Shown here: positions 17,412 to 25,877 of the stretch, piece after piece | Position numbering within the stretch: the stretch's first letter is position 1 | Layout: each line of letters opens with the position of its first letter | NCBI GenBank assembly: GCA_016125505.1 | Contig: WGLP01000011.1 | Coordinates: 62,001 to 126,000 of the forward strand | Direction of reading: 5' to 3' | Length of the DNA stretch: 64,000 nt | DNA from: Gammaproteobacteria bacterium | Lineage (GTDB): Bacteria > Pseudomonadota > Gammaproteobacteria > UBA6429 > Thiohalophilaceae | Program-made: the position numbers and the translations under genes | The notes under the pieces: model-generated | Databases searched by the model: none | What the model saw: the letters and a program-made list of their open reading frames with translations, nothing else | Told to the model about the DNA's origin: nothing

Positions 17412-18800
17412 CTACGTCCGCCGCCAGGTCGTGCCACCGGCGCTGTCTTCCAGCACCACACCCTGCTCCAAGAGTTCCTTGCGAATGTCATCCGCCCGTT
17501 GAAAATTGCGCGCCGCGCGCGCCGCTTTGCGCTCTTCAATCAAACGTTCAATATCCTGAGCAGACAGACCTTCCGTGCTACCGCCTTGCAGGAATTCATC
17601 AGGCTTGCGGGTCAACAGCCCCAGCAAACTCCCGAGACTGACCAGTTCGCCTGCCAGCTCTGCCGCCTTGTCCGGCGCACTCGTACGCACGCGATTGATT
17701 TCATGAGCGAGGTCAAACAACACCGCCTGTGCCTCCGGTGTCGCCAAATCATTGTCCATCGCTGCCATAAAACGGGTGCGATAGGAATTATCGACGGGCG
17801 CGCCCGGCTTCGGTTCGACCCCGCGCAAGGCGGTATACAAGGTCGTTAAGGCGCTCTTGGCATTGTCGAGATGCTGATCAGAATAATTCAACGGGCTGCG
17901 GTAATGACTGGTCAGAATAAAATAGCGCAGCACTTCGGGGTCGTACTGTTTGAGCACATCGCGGATGGTAAAAAAGTTGCCGAGGGACTTCGACATCTTT
18001 TCATCGTCGACGCGCACGAAACCATTGTGCATCCACACGTTCGCGAAACGATCCCCGGTCGCGGCACAGGACTGCGCGATTTCATTTTCATGGTGGGGAA
18101 ACTGCAGGTCCATACCGCCGCCATGAATATCAAAATGCGTTCCGAGGCAGTGGGTCGACATCGCGGAACACTCGATATGCCAGCCCGGCCGGCCCGGCCC
18201 CCAGGGCGAATCCCATTGCGGTTCGCCCGGCTTGGCGGATTTCCATAACACAAAGTCCAGCGGGTCATCCTTGGCTTCATCGATCTCGACCCGCGCACCC
18301 GCGCGCAGATCCTCCAGCTGACGCCCCGAAAGACGGCCATACTCGGCGAATTTGCTCACATCGTAATACACATCGCCATTATTGGCGGCATACGCATAGC
18401 CTTTGTCCACAAGTGCCTGGATCATGGCGATGATCTCGGCCATGTGCACGGTGGCGCGTGGTTCTTCGTTGGGCCGCAATACACCGATGGCGTCGGCGTC
18501 TTCATTCATCGCTTCGATAAAACGCCCGGTTAGAGCATCAATAGATTCCTTGTTTTCATTTGCACGCGCGATGATCTTGTCGTCGATATCCGTGATATTG
18601 CGTACATAGCTGACGTGCTTGGGTCCATAGAGGTGGCACAGATAGCGATACAGCACATCGAACGCCACCAACACCCGCGCATGGCCGATATGGCAAAAGT
18701 CATAGACCGTCATCCCGCACACGTACACGCGCACGTTATGCGGATCGATAGGGACAAAGGGCGACTGGGTCCGGGTCAGGCTGTTATAGATTTCAAGCAT
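17412..18800 (-). CDS. cysS: Cysteinyl-tRNA synthetase
   Basis: Class I synthetase charging tRNA-Cys in the cytoplasm. With the ATG at 18800 ([17 protein letters not shown]) it has 462 residues, as in E. coli (461). The HIGH motif is at 37-40 (CHIGHAR), the KMSKS loop near 270, and a zinc ligand is Cys28 in [10 protein letters not shown]; the other zinc-site region reads WHIECSAM and HHENEIAQS. The frame could extend 24 codons upstream, but that stretch has no homology. Divergent from the cyclophilin genes. Confidence 0.97.
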   Translation of the reverse strand: MLEIYNSLTRTQSPFVPIDPHNVRVYVCGMTVYDFCHIGHARVLVAFDVLYRYLCHLYGPKHVSYVRNITDIDDKIIARANENKESIDALTGRFIEAMNEDADAIGVLRPNEEPRATVHMAEIIAMIQALVDKGYAYAANNGDVYYDVSKFAEYGRLSGRQLEDLRAGARVEIDEAKDDPLDFVLWKSAKPGEPQWDSPWGPGRPGWHIECSAMSTHCLGTHFDIHGGGMDLQFPHHENEIAQSCAATGDRFANVWMHNGFVRVDDEKMSKSLGNFFTIRDVLKQYDPEVLRYFILTSHYRSPLNYSDQHLDNAKSALTTLYTALRGVEPKPGAPVDNSYRTRFMAAMDNDLATPEAQAVLFDLAHEINRVRTSAPDKAAELAGELVSLGSLLGLLTRKPDEFLQGGSTEGLSAQDIERLIEERKAARAARNFQRADDIRKELLEQGVVLEDSAGGTTWRRT

Positions 18801-18879
18801 AGGGTCAGAATTCTGGTTTATCTGTGGCGCCGTAGAGTAGCTGAAATCCGCAATCTGCACAAAACCCGGCAAGACGCGT

Positions 18880-18885
18880 TACAAT
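18880..18885 (+). promoter_or_regulatory. Candidate -10 of the cyclophilin-lpxH operon
   Basis: TACAAT lies 37 bp before the first cyclophilin start. The -35 is poor (TGCACA at 18 bp). Placed in the 121-bp divergent gap with cysS. Confidence 0.35.
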
Positions 18886-18921
18886 ACGCGCCCCCGAAGA
18901 CCGCCGAGATGGAGTTCCGAT

Positions 18922-19584
18922 ATGAGCAAGACCGTACGCCGCGTGTTACTGAGCCTGGTTACATTTCTGCTGAGCCTGAGTGCCATCAGCTTTGCCGCAG
19001 ACAACAAATCTGAGAACAGCCCTGCTGTCACGGCGGGCCACAACCCGGAGGTCGTGTTTCAGACCAGCCTGGGCAATTTCACGGTTGAGCTCTATCCAGA
19101 CAAGGCGCCCAAGACCGTCGCGAATTTCCTGCAATACGTCGATGACGGGTTTTACACCAATACGCTGTTCCATCGCGTGATCGATGGCTTCATGATCCAG
19201 GGCGGCGGCTTTACACCGCAATTCGAACGCAAGCAGACTCGCCCCCCCATTCTCAATGAGGCCGACAATGGCCTGAAAAACCTGCGCGGGACCATTGCCA
19301 TGGCGCGCACCTTCGACCCCCAATCCGCCACCGCACAGTTTTTTATCAACGTGGCCGACAACCCCAATCTGGATTTCACGGATAAGACACCACGGGGATG
19401 GGGTTACACCGTATTCGGCAAAGTGATAAAGGGGATGGACGTGGTTGACGCCATCAAATCACAACCCACCGGCCCCGGCGGCCCGTTTCAGCAAGACGTA
19501 CCGAAAACCCCCGTGGTGATTCTCGGCATCAGCCGGGTCAACACCGAACCAGCAAATACCAATCCCACGATTAAAGGAAAGTAA
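18922..19584 (+). CDS. ppiA: Peptidyl-prolyl cis-trans isomerase, cyclophilin type, exported
   Basis: Isomerase for proline bonds. It has 220 residues with an N-terminal signal peptide ([19 protein letters not shown]), so it should act in the periplasm. The cyclophilin core runs from about residue 44 to 205. The catalytic Arg is in [15 protein letters not shown], and the conserved TIAMAR and [10 protein letters not shown] stretches are present. It is followed after 2 bp by a second cyclophilin without a signal, so the operon supplies one exported and one cytoplasmic enzyme. The symbol is by analogy with E. coli; a tail of about 15 residues rich in Asn and Thr follows the domain. Confidence 0.9.
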   Translation: MSKTVRRVLLSLVTFLLSLSAISFAADNKSENSPAVTAGHNPEVVFQTSLGNFTVELYPDKAPKTVANFLQYVDDGFYTNTLFHRVIDGFMIQGGGFTPQFERKQTRPPILNEADNGLKNLRGTIAMARTFDPQSATAQFFINVADNPNLDFTDKTPRGWGYTVFGKVIKGMDVVDAIKSQPTGPGGPFQQDVPKTPVVILGISRVNTEPANTNPTIKGK

Positions 19585-19586
19585 TC

Positions 19587-20084
19587 ATGATACGCATGCA
19601 AACCAACAAAGGTGTCATTGAGCTCGAACTCGACGAACAGAAGGCACCGCAAACCGTGAAAAACTTCATCGAATACGTGCAGGCCGGGTTTTACGACGGC
19701 ACGGTCTTTCACCGCGTCATCGATGGTTTCATGATTCAGGGTGGCGGTCTGGAACCCGGTATGAAGGAAAAACGCGATACCCGCGCCCCGGTTAAAAACG
19801 AGGCAGACAACGGACTCAAAAACGAACGCGGCACCATCGCCATGGCACGCACCAACGATCCCCATTCGGCGACGGCGCAATTCTTTATCAATGTCGTCGA
19901 TAACGGCTTTTTAAATTATCGCGCCGCCACCCCCGACGGTTGGGGCTACTGTGTGTTTGGCCGTGTCACCAACGGCATGGACGTGGTCGATGCGATCAAG
20001 GGCGTGACCACCACCAACAAAGGGTATTACCAGGACGTGCCGGCAGAAGATGTCGTCATCGAAAAAGTCGAAATTGTCGAGTAA
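19587..20084 (+). CDS. ppiB: Peptidyl-prolyl cis-trans isomerase B, cyclophilin type, cytoplasmic
   Basis: Cytoplasmic cyclophilin of 165 residues (E. coli PpiB 164) with no signal peptide. The catalytic stretch [15 protein letters not shown] is intact, as are [20 protein letters not shown] and the [10 protein letters not shown] strand. It starts 2 bp after the exported paralogue, with which it shares long identical stretches, suggesting an old tandem duplication. lpxH follows after 12 bp, the order ppiB-lpxH being common in gammaproteobacteria. Confidence 0.96.
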   Translation: MIRMQTNKGVIELELDEQKAPQTVKNFIEYVQAGFYDGTVFHRVIDGFMIQGGGLEPGMKEKRDTRAPVKNEADNGLKNERGTIAMARTNDPHSATAQFFINVVDNGFLNYRAATPDGWGYCVFGRVTNGMDVVDAIKGVTTTNKGYYQDVPAEDVVIEKVEIVE

Positions 20085-20096
20085 CAACCAACACCA

Positions 20097-20816
20097 ATGA
20101 AGACCCTGTTCATCTCCGACCTGCATCTGTGTGGCGCCAGGCCGGAGATAACAAACCTGTTCCTGCGTTTCATGCAGGACATCGCCCCGCAGGCGCAGGC
20201 AGTCTATATCCTGGGCGATCTGTTTGAGGCCTGGTTGGGCGATGACATGGTGTTACCCGAATACCGGCCGGCCATCGCCGCGATACACTCGCTCAGCACC
20301 AAAGGCATTCCCGTGTATGTCATGTATGGCAATCGGGATTTCCTCATGCGCGAGGCCTTCGAACAGATGACGGGCAGTACCTTGATCCACGAGCCTTATC
20401 TTATCGAGCTGGCGGGTCAGACTACCCTGCTACTGCACGGCGATATCTTGTGTACCGATGATGTGGCGTATCAGCAGTTTCGCACCATGGTGCGCAATCC
20501 GCAGTGGCAGGATGCCTTGCTGGCAAAAACGCCGGAAGAACGCCTGGCACTGGCACGCGAATATCGCGCCATGAGTCAGACCGAAATGGCGAAGAAAGAC
20601 GAAGCAATCATGGACGTTAATCAACAGGCCGTGATGGAAACCCTGCGTCAAAATAGAGTACAGCATCTCATTCACGGCCATACTCATCGTCCCGGGATTC
20701 ACCAGTTTGATCTGGACGGGACGCCGGCACAACGTATCGTGCTCGGTGACTGGTACCGGCACGGGAATTATCTGGAATGTGACGGCCAGCAGTGCCGTCT
20801 TGTGGACTTCAGCTAA
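20097..20816 (+). CDS. lpxH: UDP-2,3-diacylglucosamine hydrolase LpxH
   Basis: Fourth step of lipid A synthesis: removes UMP from UDP-2,3-diacylglucosamine to give lipid X, at the inner face of the membrane. It has 239 residues, as in E. coli (240). The metallophosphatase metal ligands are in order: FISDLHL (6-12), GDLFEAWLGDD (about 41-51), YGNRDFL (about 80), LLHGD (about 115) and HGHTHRP (about 196). Its presence implies a lipid A-bearing outer membrane. Last gene of the cyclophilin operon; convergent with the next gene, 9 bp apart. Confidence 0.97.
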   Translation: MKTLFISDLHLCGARPEITNLFLRFMQDIAPQAQAVYILGDLFEAWLGDDMVLPEYRPAIAAIHSLSTKGIPVYVMYGNRDFLMREAFEQMTGSTLIHEPYLIELAGQTTLLLHGDILCTDDVAYQQFRTMVRNPQWQDALLAKTPEERLALAREYRAMSQTEMAKKDEAIMDVNQQAVMETLRQNRVQHLIHGHTHRPGIHQFDLDGTPAQRIVLGDWYRHGNYLECDGQQCRLVDFS

Positions 20817-20825
20817 ACAAAATCC

Positions 20826-21587
20826 TTAACCCGATTTCGCGCTCTGTTGGTCACGGATTTTTCGCTTATCCATGTCCACATCACCATTGCGTATCTGTTC
20901 GACCGTAAACGTAAAATAGCCCTGCGGTATCTCGAACAGTTTCGGATCCGGCTTAAAGTGCTCGTCGTAATTCACCAGCGTGCGTGAATACCCCGGGTGC
21001 CATTCCTGTATCGGAAATCCATGCTGCAAATAACGTGTTGGCGCGAAGGTATCCATGGCAATGGTGCACGGGTCCTGCAGGTCGGCAGGCATGTTATTAA
21101 ATGTCACCTTGCTGTCGCTTGCCAGGAGTTCTCGAAACTCGGTCAGCGCTTTCACCGCCTGCGGCATCAGGCCTTCAACCGTGATCACGTCAAAGCACAA
21201 TTTGTCGTTGGTATAGTCCTGATAGTGCTTGGGTGTCTTGCCCATAATTTTGGGCGCATCCTTTAACTCCCCCAGCTCCTTTACGCGAAATTTTAGCGCA
21301 AACGGCGGTTCAACCTTGACCTGCTTGGGATGTAATTCCAGGACCGTGCGCTCACGGGTATCGACCGTGCGTGCGATATGCGTTGCGCGGTCATATAACG
21401 TGTAACTTTTCGAATTCTCGCCATCGTCAAAACGTATTTGTGTTGGCGTGACAATGATGCGGGTTAAATAAGGATCCAGCCCCTCTTCCTTATCCTGAAA
21501 CAGCAGCATTTCACTCTCTTGCGCAGCCGCATGCGCCGACGCCAGCAAGGACACAATCATCAATGGAAAAATTATATATTTAGACAT
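20826..21587 (-). CDS. Hypothetical secreted protein, coupled to a DUF455 gene
   Basis: I do not recognise the family. The ATG at 21587 gives a signal peptide (MSKYIIFPLMIVSLLASAHA) and a 253-residue product, so it is probably periplasmic. The mature part contains ITVTP-like strands (RIIVTPTQIRFDDGENSKSY) and several strand-forming repeats. Cys appears only twice (LCFDV and DPCTIAM), compatible with one disulfide. The gene starts 4 bp after the stop of the DUF455 gene, so the two are almost certainly co-translated. The frame extends to 21662, but only inside the upstream gene. Confidence 0.72.
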   Translation of the reverse strand: MSKYIIFPLMIVSLLASAHAAAQESEMLLFQDKEEGLDPYLTRIIVTPTQIRFDDGENSKSYTLYDRATHIARTVDTRERTVLELHPKQVKVEPPFALKFRVKELGELKDAPKIMGKTPKHYQDYTNDKLCFDVITVEGLMPQAVKALTEFRELLASDSKVTFNNMPADLQDPCTIAMDTFAPTRYLQHGFPIQEWHPGYSRTLVNYDEHFKPDPKLFEIPQGYFTFTVEQIRNGDVDMDKRKIRDQQSAKSG

Positions 21588-21591
21588 TGGC

Positions 21592-22419
21592 TTAACCCAC
21601 ACTCTCCAGATAGGCCAGTTCCTCATCACTGAAACCGGCGCGTTTGCGAACCTCATGATCATAAGGCCCTTTCAACTGGCCTTTCAGATATTGTTTCAAT
21701 AACTGTTTAAACGTGGCAAAGGGCGACAAATCCCGTTGCGCGCAGACATAGCGGAACCAGCGTGTGCCGATCTCCACATGGCCAACTTCATCACGATGAA
21801 TAATCTGCAGAATCTCGACGGCACGCACATCATCCGCCGCCGTGAGCTTGTCGATGATACCCGGCGTGACATCCAGTCCACGCGCCTCCATCACCCGCGG
21901 TACCAGGGCCATGCGTACCATCACATCGTGGTCGGTTTGTAGCGCCATCTCCCACAGCCCGTTGTGTGCGGGGAAATCGCCATACGCATACCCCAGGGAA
22001 ACGAGATGCGCTGCCAGCAAACTGAAGTGGTACGCCTCTTCCGCGGCAACCTGGAGCCAGTCACGATAATACTCCGGCGGCATCTCACGAAACCGGTAGA
22101 CCGCATCGAGCGCCAGATTGATGGCATTGAATTCGATATGACACAACGCATGCACAAGCGCTGCCCTGCCCTCAAGCGTGTGCGCACTGCGCCGATGCAA
22201 TTCGCGTGGTGCCACCAGCTCGGGTTTTAGCGGCCGCCCCGGCACATGAATTGTCTGCGTGGGTGTCGTTTCCCGAATCGGCACCTCACCCGCCAGCCAT
22301 GCCTCGCGCAAGGCGTATGTCAGCAGCGTCTTTTGCTCCGGATCTGTCACCCGCAAACATTTCTCGGCACGGTCGAACAAACTGGGCGCTATTTCAATCT
22401 GACGGCTTGCATTCATCAC
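21592..22419 (-). CDS. DUF455 family ferritin-like protein
   Basis: Helical protein of 275 residues that I assign to DUF455, a family with a ferritin-like four-helix fold. Possible metal ligands are spaced as in di-iron helices: HIEFNAINLALDA (about 113-125), EEAYHFSLLAAHL (about 150), and DEVGHVEIG (about 215). The ligands suggest a di-iron or related oxidoreductase, but no substrate is known to me. Cytoplasmic, no signal. Upstream is glycerate kinase (30-bp gap), downstream the secreted unknown. Confidence 0.83.
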   Translation of the reverse strand: MMNASRQIEIAPSLFDRAEKCLRVTDPEQKTLLTYALREAWLAGEVPIRETTPTQTIHVPGRPLKPELVAPRELHRRSAHTLEGRAALVHALCHIEFNAINLALDAVYRFREMPPEYYRDWLQVAAEEAYHFSLLAAHLVSLGYAYGDFPAHNGLWEMALQTDHDVMVRMALVPRVMEARGLDVTPGIIDKLTAADDVRAVEILQIIHRDEVGHVEIGTRWFRYVCAQRDLSPFATFKQLLKQYLKGQLKGPYDHEVRKRAGFSDEELAYLESVG

Positions 22420-22449
22420 ACTATTCTACCAAGAGGCTGCCCCGAGGGT

Positions 22450-23697
22450 TCAGTTTTTCAATCCAATAATCAAGTCCATCACATTGGTACCGGTCGGTCC
22501 GGTATCGATCAAATCGCCCGCGGCATCCAGAAATCGACCTGCATCCGCCCGCCGTAATGCGCTATCCGCTGAACCTGCCCCGGCATCTTGTGCACGTTCC
22601 AGCGTGCCGCCATCAATCAAGGCACCTGCTGTATCGCCGGGGCCATCGGTACCGTCGCTGCCCACGGCCAATACGCTAATACCGGCATGGCCTGCCAACG
22701 CCTGAGCCGCCGCCAGGGCCAGATGTTGACAGCGCCCCCCCTGGCCCGGCTGTTCCGGTAAAGTCACCACGCTTTCGCCACCCCAGATATAAATTCCCGG
22801 CTGACCATCACGCAATGCCTGCGCAATCTGTCGACCTTGCCTGGCGGCATCACCTTCGAGCACGCGATTACATTGCACCGCGAATCCTGCAGTGCGGGCC
22901 AACCTTTCCACTTCTGCGCGCAATATTGCATTACTGGCAATGAGTCGCGTTTGAATTTTCGCGAAACAACTGTCACCGGCCATCGGCGCGGACGGAACCG
23001 CCGATTGCATGTCGACAATCCAGGCCGGCAAGGGTTCAGACACAACTGCAGGCTGCGCATCGGGTATTAACAAGCCGGAACCGATGACACTGAGGTCATC
23101 GCGCGGCACATCGGAAATCAGTAACTGCATGACATCATGTTGCTTGAGGTAACGTGCCAGACGTCCCGCCTTGATGCATGACACGGATTTGCGTATGCGA
23201 TTCATCTGATCAATCGGCCAGCCCCGTGCCAATAACCAACGATTGAGCTGATCTAGTTTCTCAACTGTCACACCCTCCGGGAGCACCTCTACCAGGGCGG
23301 AGGCACCGCCGGAGAGTAAAAACAGCACACCGGTTTCTGCCGGCATCTGTGCGATAAAGTCGAGTAACAGACGGCCAGCAGCGAGACTGCGCCGATCCGG
23401 ATAAGGATGTCCACTCTCCATTTTCTCGACGGGTATATCGACAGTCCCCAGATCGTCCAGATGACCGTCCTTGGTAATGATCAAACCGGCCTCGATCGCA
23501 TGTATACAACTATCCAGCGCGCCTTGCAGCATGCTTGACGCTGCCTTGCCGATGGCGATGACCCGCACCTTCTTCGCGGGTAAGGGATGATCCGATAAAA
23601 AAGACGCCACACAGTGTCGCCCGTTCACCACCGCCAAGGCGCGCGAATATAAATTTAACAAAACATCGCGTCGCTCCTGATCGTGTAAATTTTTCAT
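22450..23697 (-). CDS. Glycerate 2-kinase (DUF4147/MOFRL type)
   Basis: Phosphorylates glycerate with ATP; the type-2 family makes 2-phosphoglycerate and works in serine, glyoxylate or sugar-acid breakdown. It has 415 residues. The N-terminal DUF4147 domain shows VRVIAIGKAASSMLQGAL (about 45-62), GLIITKDGH and the GHPYPDRRSLAAGR motif, then FLLSGGASALVEVLPEGV with the glycine-rich loop. The C-terminal MOFRL domain shows GGRCQHLALAAAQAL and VGSDGTDGPGDTAGALIDG. No glyoxylate-pathway genes adjoin it; the divergent neighbour is a small membrane protein. Confidence 0.92.
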   Translation of the reverse strand: MKNLHDQERRDVLLNLYSRALAVVNGRHCVASFLSDHPLPAKKVRVIAIGKAASSMLQGALDSCIHAIEAGLIITKDGHLDDLGTVDIPVEKMESGHPYPDRRSLAAGRLLLDFIAQMPAETGVLFLLSGGASALVEVLPEGVTVEKLDQLNRWLLARGWPIDQMNRIRKSVSCIKAGRLARYLKQHDVMQLLISDVPRDDLSVIGSGLLIPDAQPAVVSEPLPAWIVDMQSAVPSAPMAGDSCFAKIQTRLIASNAILRAEVERLARTAGFAVQCNRVLEGDAARQGRQIAQALRDGQPGIYIWGGESVVTLPEQPGQGGRCQHLALAAAQALAGHAGISVLAVGSDGTDGPGDTAGALIDGGTLERAQDAGAGSADSALRRADAGRFLDAAGDLIDTGPTGTNVMDLIIGLKN

Positions 23698-23761
23698 AGA
23701 GTTATCAGAGAAACTGCATGCATAGCGTGATAAATAACCATGATTATAAAATGTGATCGAG

Positions 23762-23790
23762 TTGACGGTTGTGTTTTTGTTTGCTTTAGT
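23762..23790 (+). promoter_or_regulatory. Candidate promoter of the small membrane protein gene
   Basis: TTGACG (23762-23767), 17 bases, TTTAGT (23785-23790). The predicted start gives a leader of about 55 bases before the GTG at 23852. Confidence 0.5.
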
Positions 23791-23851
23791 GAAATGACGG
23801 TTTTATGTTATCCATCCACTCGCGTTTCAGTTAACCCAACAGGAGGTTCTT

Positions 23852-24043
23852 GTGCGACTTCCAAAGCTGATATACGAAGCCTATCCCGTGTTATACATAC
23901 TTGGCGGGATCGCCACAATGAGTCTGGTGAATTCGACGATTGCGTTTTGTAGTGGTTTCTTGCTTGGCCTGAGCGGCACCATCATACTGTTCCTGCGGCG
24001 CAATTATCGTGCGATTCGCCAACAGATGTATTCATACTACTAA
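23852..24043 (+). CDS. Small membrane protein, 63 residues
   Basis: No family recognised. The start is a GTG with an ideal ribosome site (AGGAGG, 5 bases upstream), which makes expression likely. The product has two hydrophobic stretches, about 11-23 (YPVLYILGGIATM) and 29-48 (IAFCSGFLLGLSGTIILFL), and ends in a basic, Tyr-rich tail (RRNYRAIRQQMYSYY). It is probably an inner-membrane hairpin with both ends in the cytoplasm. It has its own promoter candidate and lies alone between glycerate kinase and the Nudix gene. Confidence 0.7.
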   Translation: MRLPKLIYEAYPVLYILGGIATMSLVNSTIAFCSGFLLGLSGTIILFLRRNYRAIRQQMYSYY

Positions 24044-24112
24044 AAGATTTACTTCCTCCGCAGTTCACTTACACTTTCATCCCGGAATATGGATAATCCG
24101 GGATGAAGGTAC

Positions 24113-24532
24113 ATGCCGCAACCAGTACAACCTATCATTGCTGTCGGCGCTGTCGTCTTTCATGACGATCACGTCCTGCTGGTGCAACGCAAACAGGCGC
24201 CGAACCAAGGCCAATGGGCCATTCCTGGCGGTAAAGTGCATCTGGGCGAATCGCTGGCCAGCGCCGCGGAACGCGAGATCCTGGAAGAAACCGGCGTGCA
24301 CATTCGTGCGCACAACCCCGTGCACACGTTTGAACTCATCGAAAAAGATCCGCATGACAACATCAACTATCATTACGTCATCATCGACCTGCTGGCGGAT
24401 TATCTCGAGGGTCAGCCGCGGGCGGCGGATGACGTCAGCGCCGCTGCATGGATTGCGCGCACGCAACTCGCCACACTGAATATCAATGCAGAAACGCGCA
24501 AGTTATTGCGTGAACGTTTTGACTTCTACTGA
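24113..24532 (+). CDS. Nudix hydrolase
   Basis: Cytoplasmic hydrolase of nucleoside-diphosphate-linked compounds. It has 139 residues. The full Nudix box is present, beginning GKVHLGESL and ending REILEETGV (about residues 42-64). The start MPQPVQPIIAVGAVVFHDD and the NYHYVIIDLLADYLEG strand resemble the MutT/ADP-ribose pyrophosphatase-like branch, but the substrate cannot be read. It is convergent with metZ with 14 bp between the ends. Confidence 0.92.
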   Translation: MPQPVQPIIAVGAVVFHDDHVLLVQRKQAPNQGQWAIPGGKVHLGESLASAAEREILEETGVHIRAHNPVHTFELIEKDPHDNINYHYVIIDLLADYLEGQPRAADDVSAAAWIARTQLATLNINAETRKLLRERFDFY

Positions 24533-24546
24533 ATACCGTTGCGGCA

Positions 24547-25728
24547 TTAAATCAGATTCAGTCCGCGATCCAGATCCGCCTTGATGTCGCGCATGGCTTC
24601 CAGGCCCACCGCAATTCGCAATAGACCATCACTGATCCCTGCGGCAGCACGTTCCTGATCACTCAAGCGCCCATGGGTCGTCGTTGCCGGATGCGTGATC
24701 GTGGTCTTGGTATCGCCAAGATTCGCGGTAATCGAAAGCATCCGGGTATTATCGACCACCTGCCACGCGGCGGTCTTGCCGCCTTCAACTTCAAAGGCGA
24801 GCACTCCGCCAAACGCCGCCTGTTGTTTGCGGGCCAGCAAATGCTGCGGGTGATTCGGCAGACCGGGATAATGCACGCGCTTTACTTTCGGATGATCGTG
24901 CAGATACACCGCGAGCTCCAGCGCGCGCGCACTGTGTTGCTGCATGCGCAAGGATAATGTCTCCAGACCGGCAAGGAACAGCCAGGCATTGAAGGCGCTC
25001 ATGGTCGGCCCGGCCGTACGCAAAAAACCGAATACCTCTTCACCTACCAATTTTTTATCGCCTACAACCGCACCACCCACCGCACGACCCTGGCCGTCGA
25101 TATATTTTGTCGCGGAATGGATCACGATGTCGGCTCCATAATCCAGAGGACGCTGCAAGGCGGGTGTACAAAAACAATTATCGACAACCAACAGACAGCC
25201 TTTTTTGTGCGCCAACTCGGCCAGCGCGGCGATATCCGCCACTTCCGTCAGCGGGTTGGACGGTGTTTCGAGAAATAAAAGTTTTGTATTCGGTTTGATT
25301 GCCGCATCCCAGGCAGCGAGATCGGTCAATGGCACAAATGTGGTTTCAATACCAAACTTCGCCAGGTATTTATTGAACAGCACCACGGTGGTACCAAAGA
25401 TGCTGCGCGACGACACTACGTGATCGCCACTTTTCAATAAGGCCAGGCACGTGCTCAGGATCGCGGACATACCGGAGGCGGTGGCGACACAGGACTCTCC
25501 ACCTTCCAGCGCCGCAAGGCGCTGCTCGAAGGTTCGCACTGTCGGATTGGTAAAACGTGAATAGATATTGCCGGGCAACTCGCCTTTAAATCGCGCCTCG
25601 GCCTCCGCGGCACTGCCAAAGACATAGCTCGAGGTCATAAAGATCGGCACGGAATGTTCGTTTTCTTCCGTACGCACTTGTCCGGCACGCACCGCCAGGG
25701 TTTCCAGATCCCAATCGTGTTCGTTCAT
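24547..25728 (-). CDS. metZ: O-succinylhomoserine sulfhydrylase MetZ
   Basis: PLP enzyme making homocysteine directly from O-succinylhomoserine and sulfide in methionine synthesis. It has 393 residues. The Cys/Met-metabolism fold is clear: SRFTNPTVRTFEQRLAALEG, the PLP ring region, and the Schiff-base Lys in HSATKYIDGQGR (near 206). GAxMSAFNAWLFLAGLETL-type features and the C-terminal SITANLGDTKTTITHPATTTH segment are typical. GGAGAAAAT supplies the ribosome site, directly after a terminator T-run. The SAM-II-like leader at 25777-25829 says the gene is switched off when S-adenosylmethionine is plentiful. The order purF-metZ is as in Pseudomonas. Confidence 0.95.
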   Translation of the reverse strand: MNEHDWDLETLAVRAGQVRTEENEHSVPIFMTSSYVFGSAAEAEARFKGELPGNIYSRFTNPTVRTFEQRLAALEGGESCVATASGMSAILSTCLALLKSGDHVVSSRSIFGTTVVLFNKYLAKFGIETTFVPLTDLAAWDAAIKPNTKLLFLETPSNPLTEVADIAALAELAHKKGCLLVVDNCFCTPALQRPLDYGADIVIHSATKYIDGQGRAVGGAVVGDKKLVGEEVFGFLRTAGPTMSAFNAWLFLAGLETLSLRMQQHSARALELAVYLHDHPKVKRVHYPGLPNHPQHLLARKQQAAFGGVLAFEVEGGKTAAWQVVDNTRMLSITANLGDTKTTITHPATTTHGRLSDQERAAAGISDGLLRIAVGLEAMRDIKADLDRGLNLI

Positions 25729-25740
25729 TTTATTTTCTCC

Positions 25741-25770
25741 AAAAAAAAACCCGCTTTGCTAAAGCGGGCT
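25741..25770 (-). terminator. Regulatory terminator of the metZ leader
   Basis: Minus strand: stem CCCGCTTT / AAAGCGGG with loop AGC, extendable by four A/G-T pairs, then nine T. The T-run touches the metZ ribosome site (GGAG), 3 bases of which would survive only in read-through RNA. Its 5' arm and loop (CGCTTTAGC, 25758-25766) are perfectly complementary to the 3' end of the aptamer (25777-25785). Confidence 0.93.
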
Positions 25771-25776
25771 TTACGT

Positions 25777-25829
25777 CGCTTTAGCTGTATTTTATATAGC
25801 GCCCGCAAGCTGTTGTTCAAATCGGCGCT
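25777..25829 (-). promoter_or_regulatory. SAM-II riboswitch aptamer upstream of metZ
   Basis: Minus-strand RNA: P1 stem AGCGCC / GGCGCT encloses CGATTTGAAC and GCTTGC, followed by TATATAAAATACA and GCTAAAGCG. GATTTG, CTTGC, the A-rich linker and GCTAAA are the invariant blocks of the SAM-II (metA-type) class in the right order and spacing. It precedes a methionine gene, and the predicted transcription start falls at its first base. Nine bases at its 3' end (GCTAAAGCG) can pair instead with the terminator arm, giving an antiterminator. Assigned by recalled consensus, not by a covariance search. Confidence 0.86.
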
Positions 25830-25836
25830 TTCGATA

Positions 25837-25865
25837 AGCCTATGAGATAGCACGGTGTCTGTCAA
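25837..25865 (-). promoter_or_regulatory. Promoter of metZ
   Basis: Minus strand TTGACA (25860-25865, perfect), 17 bases, TAGGCT (25837-25842). Transcription would begin near 25829-25831, at the first base of the riboswitch. It lies just after the purF stop. Confidence 0.65.
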
Positions 25866-25877
25866 CACCAAAATATT

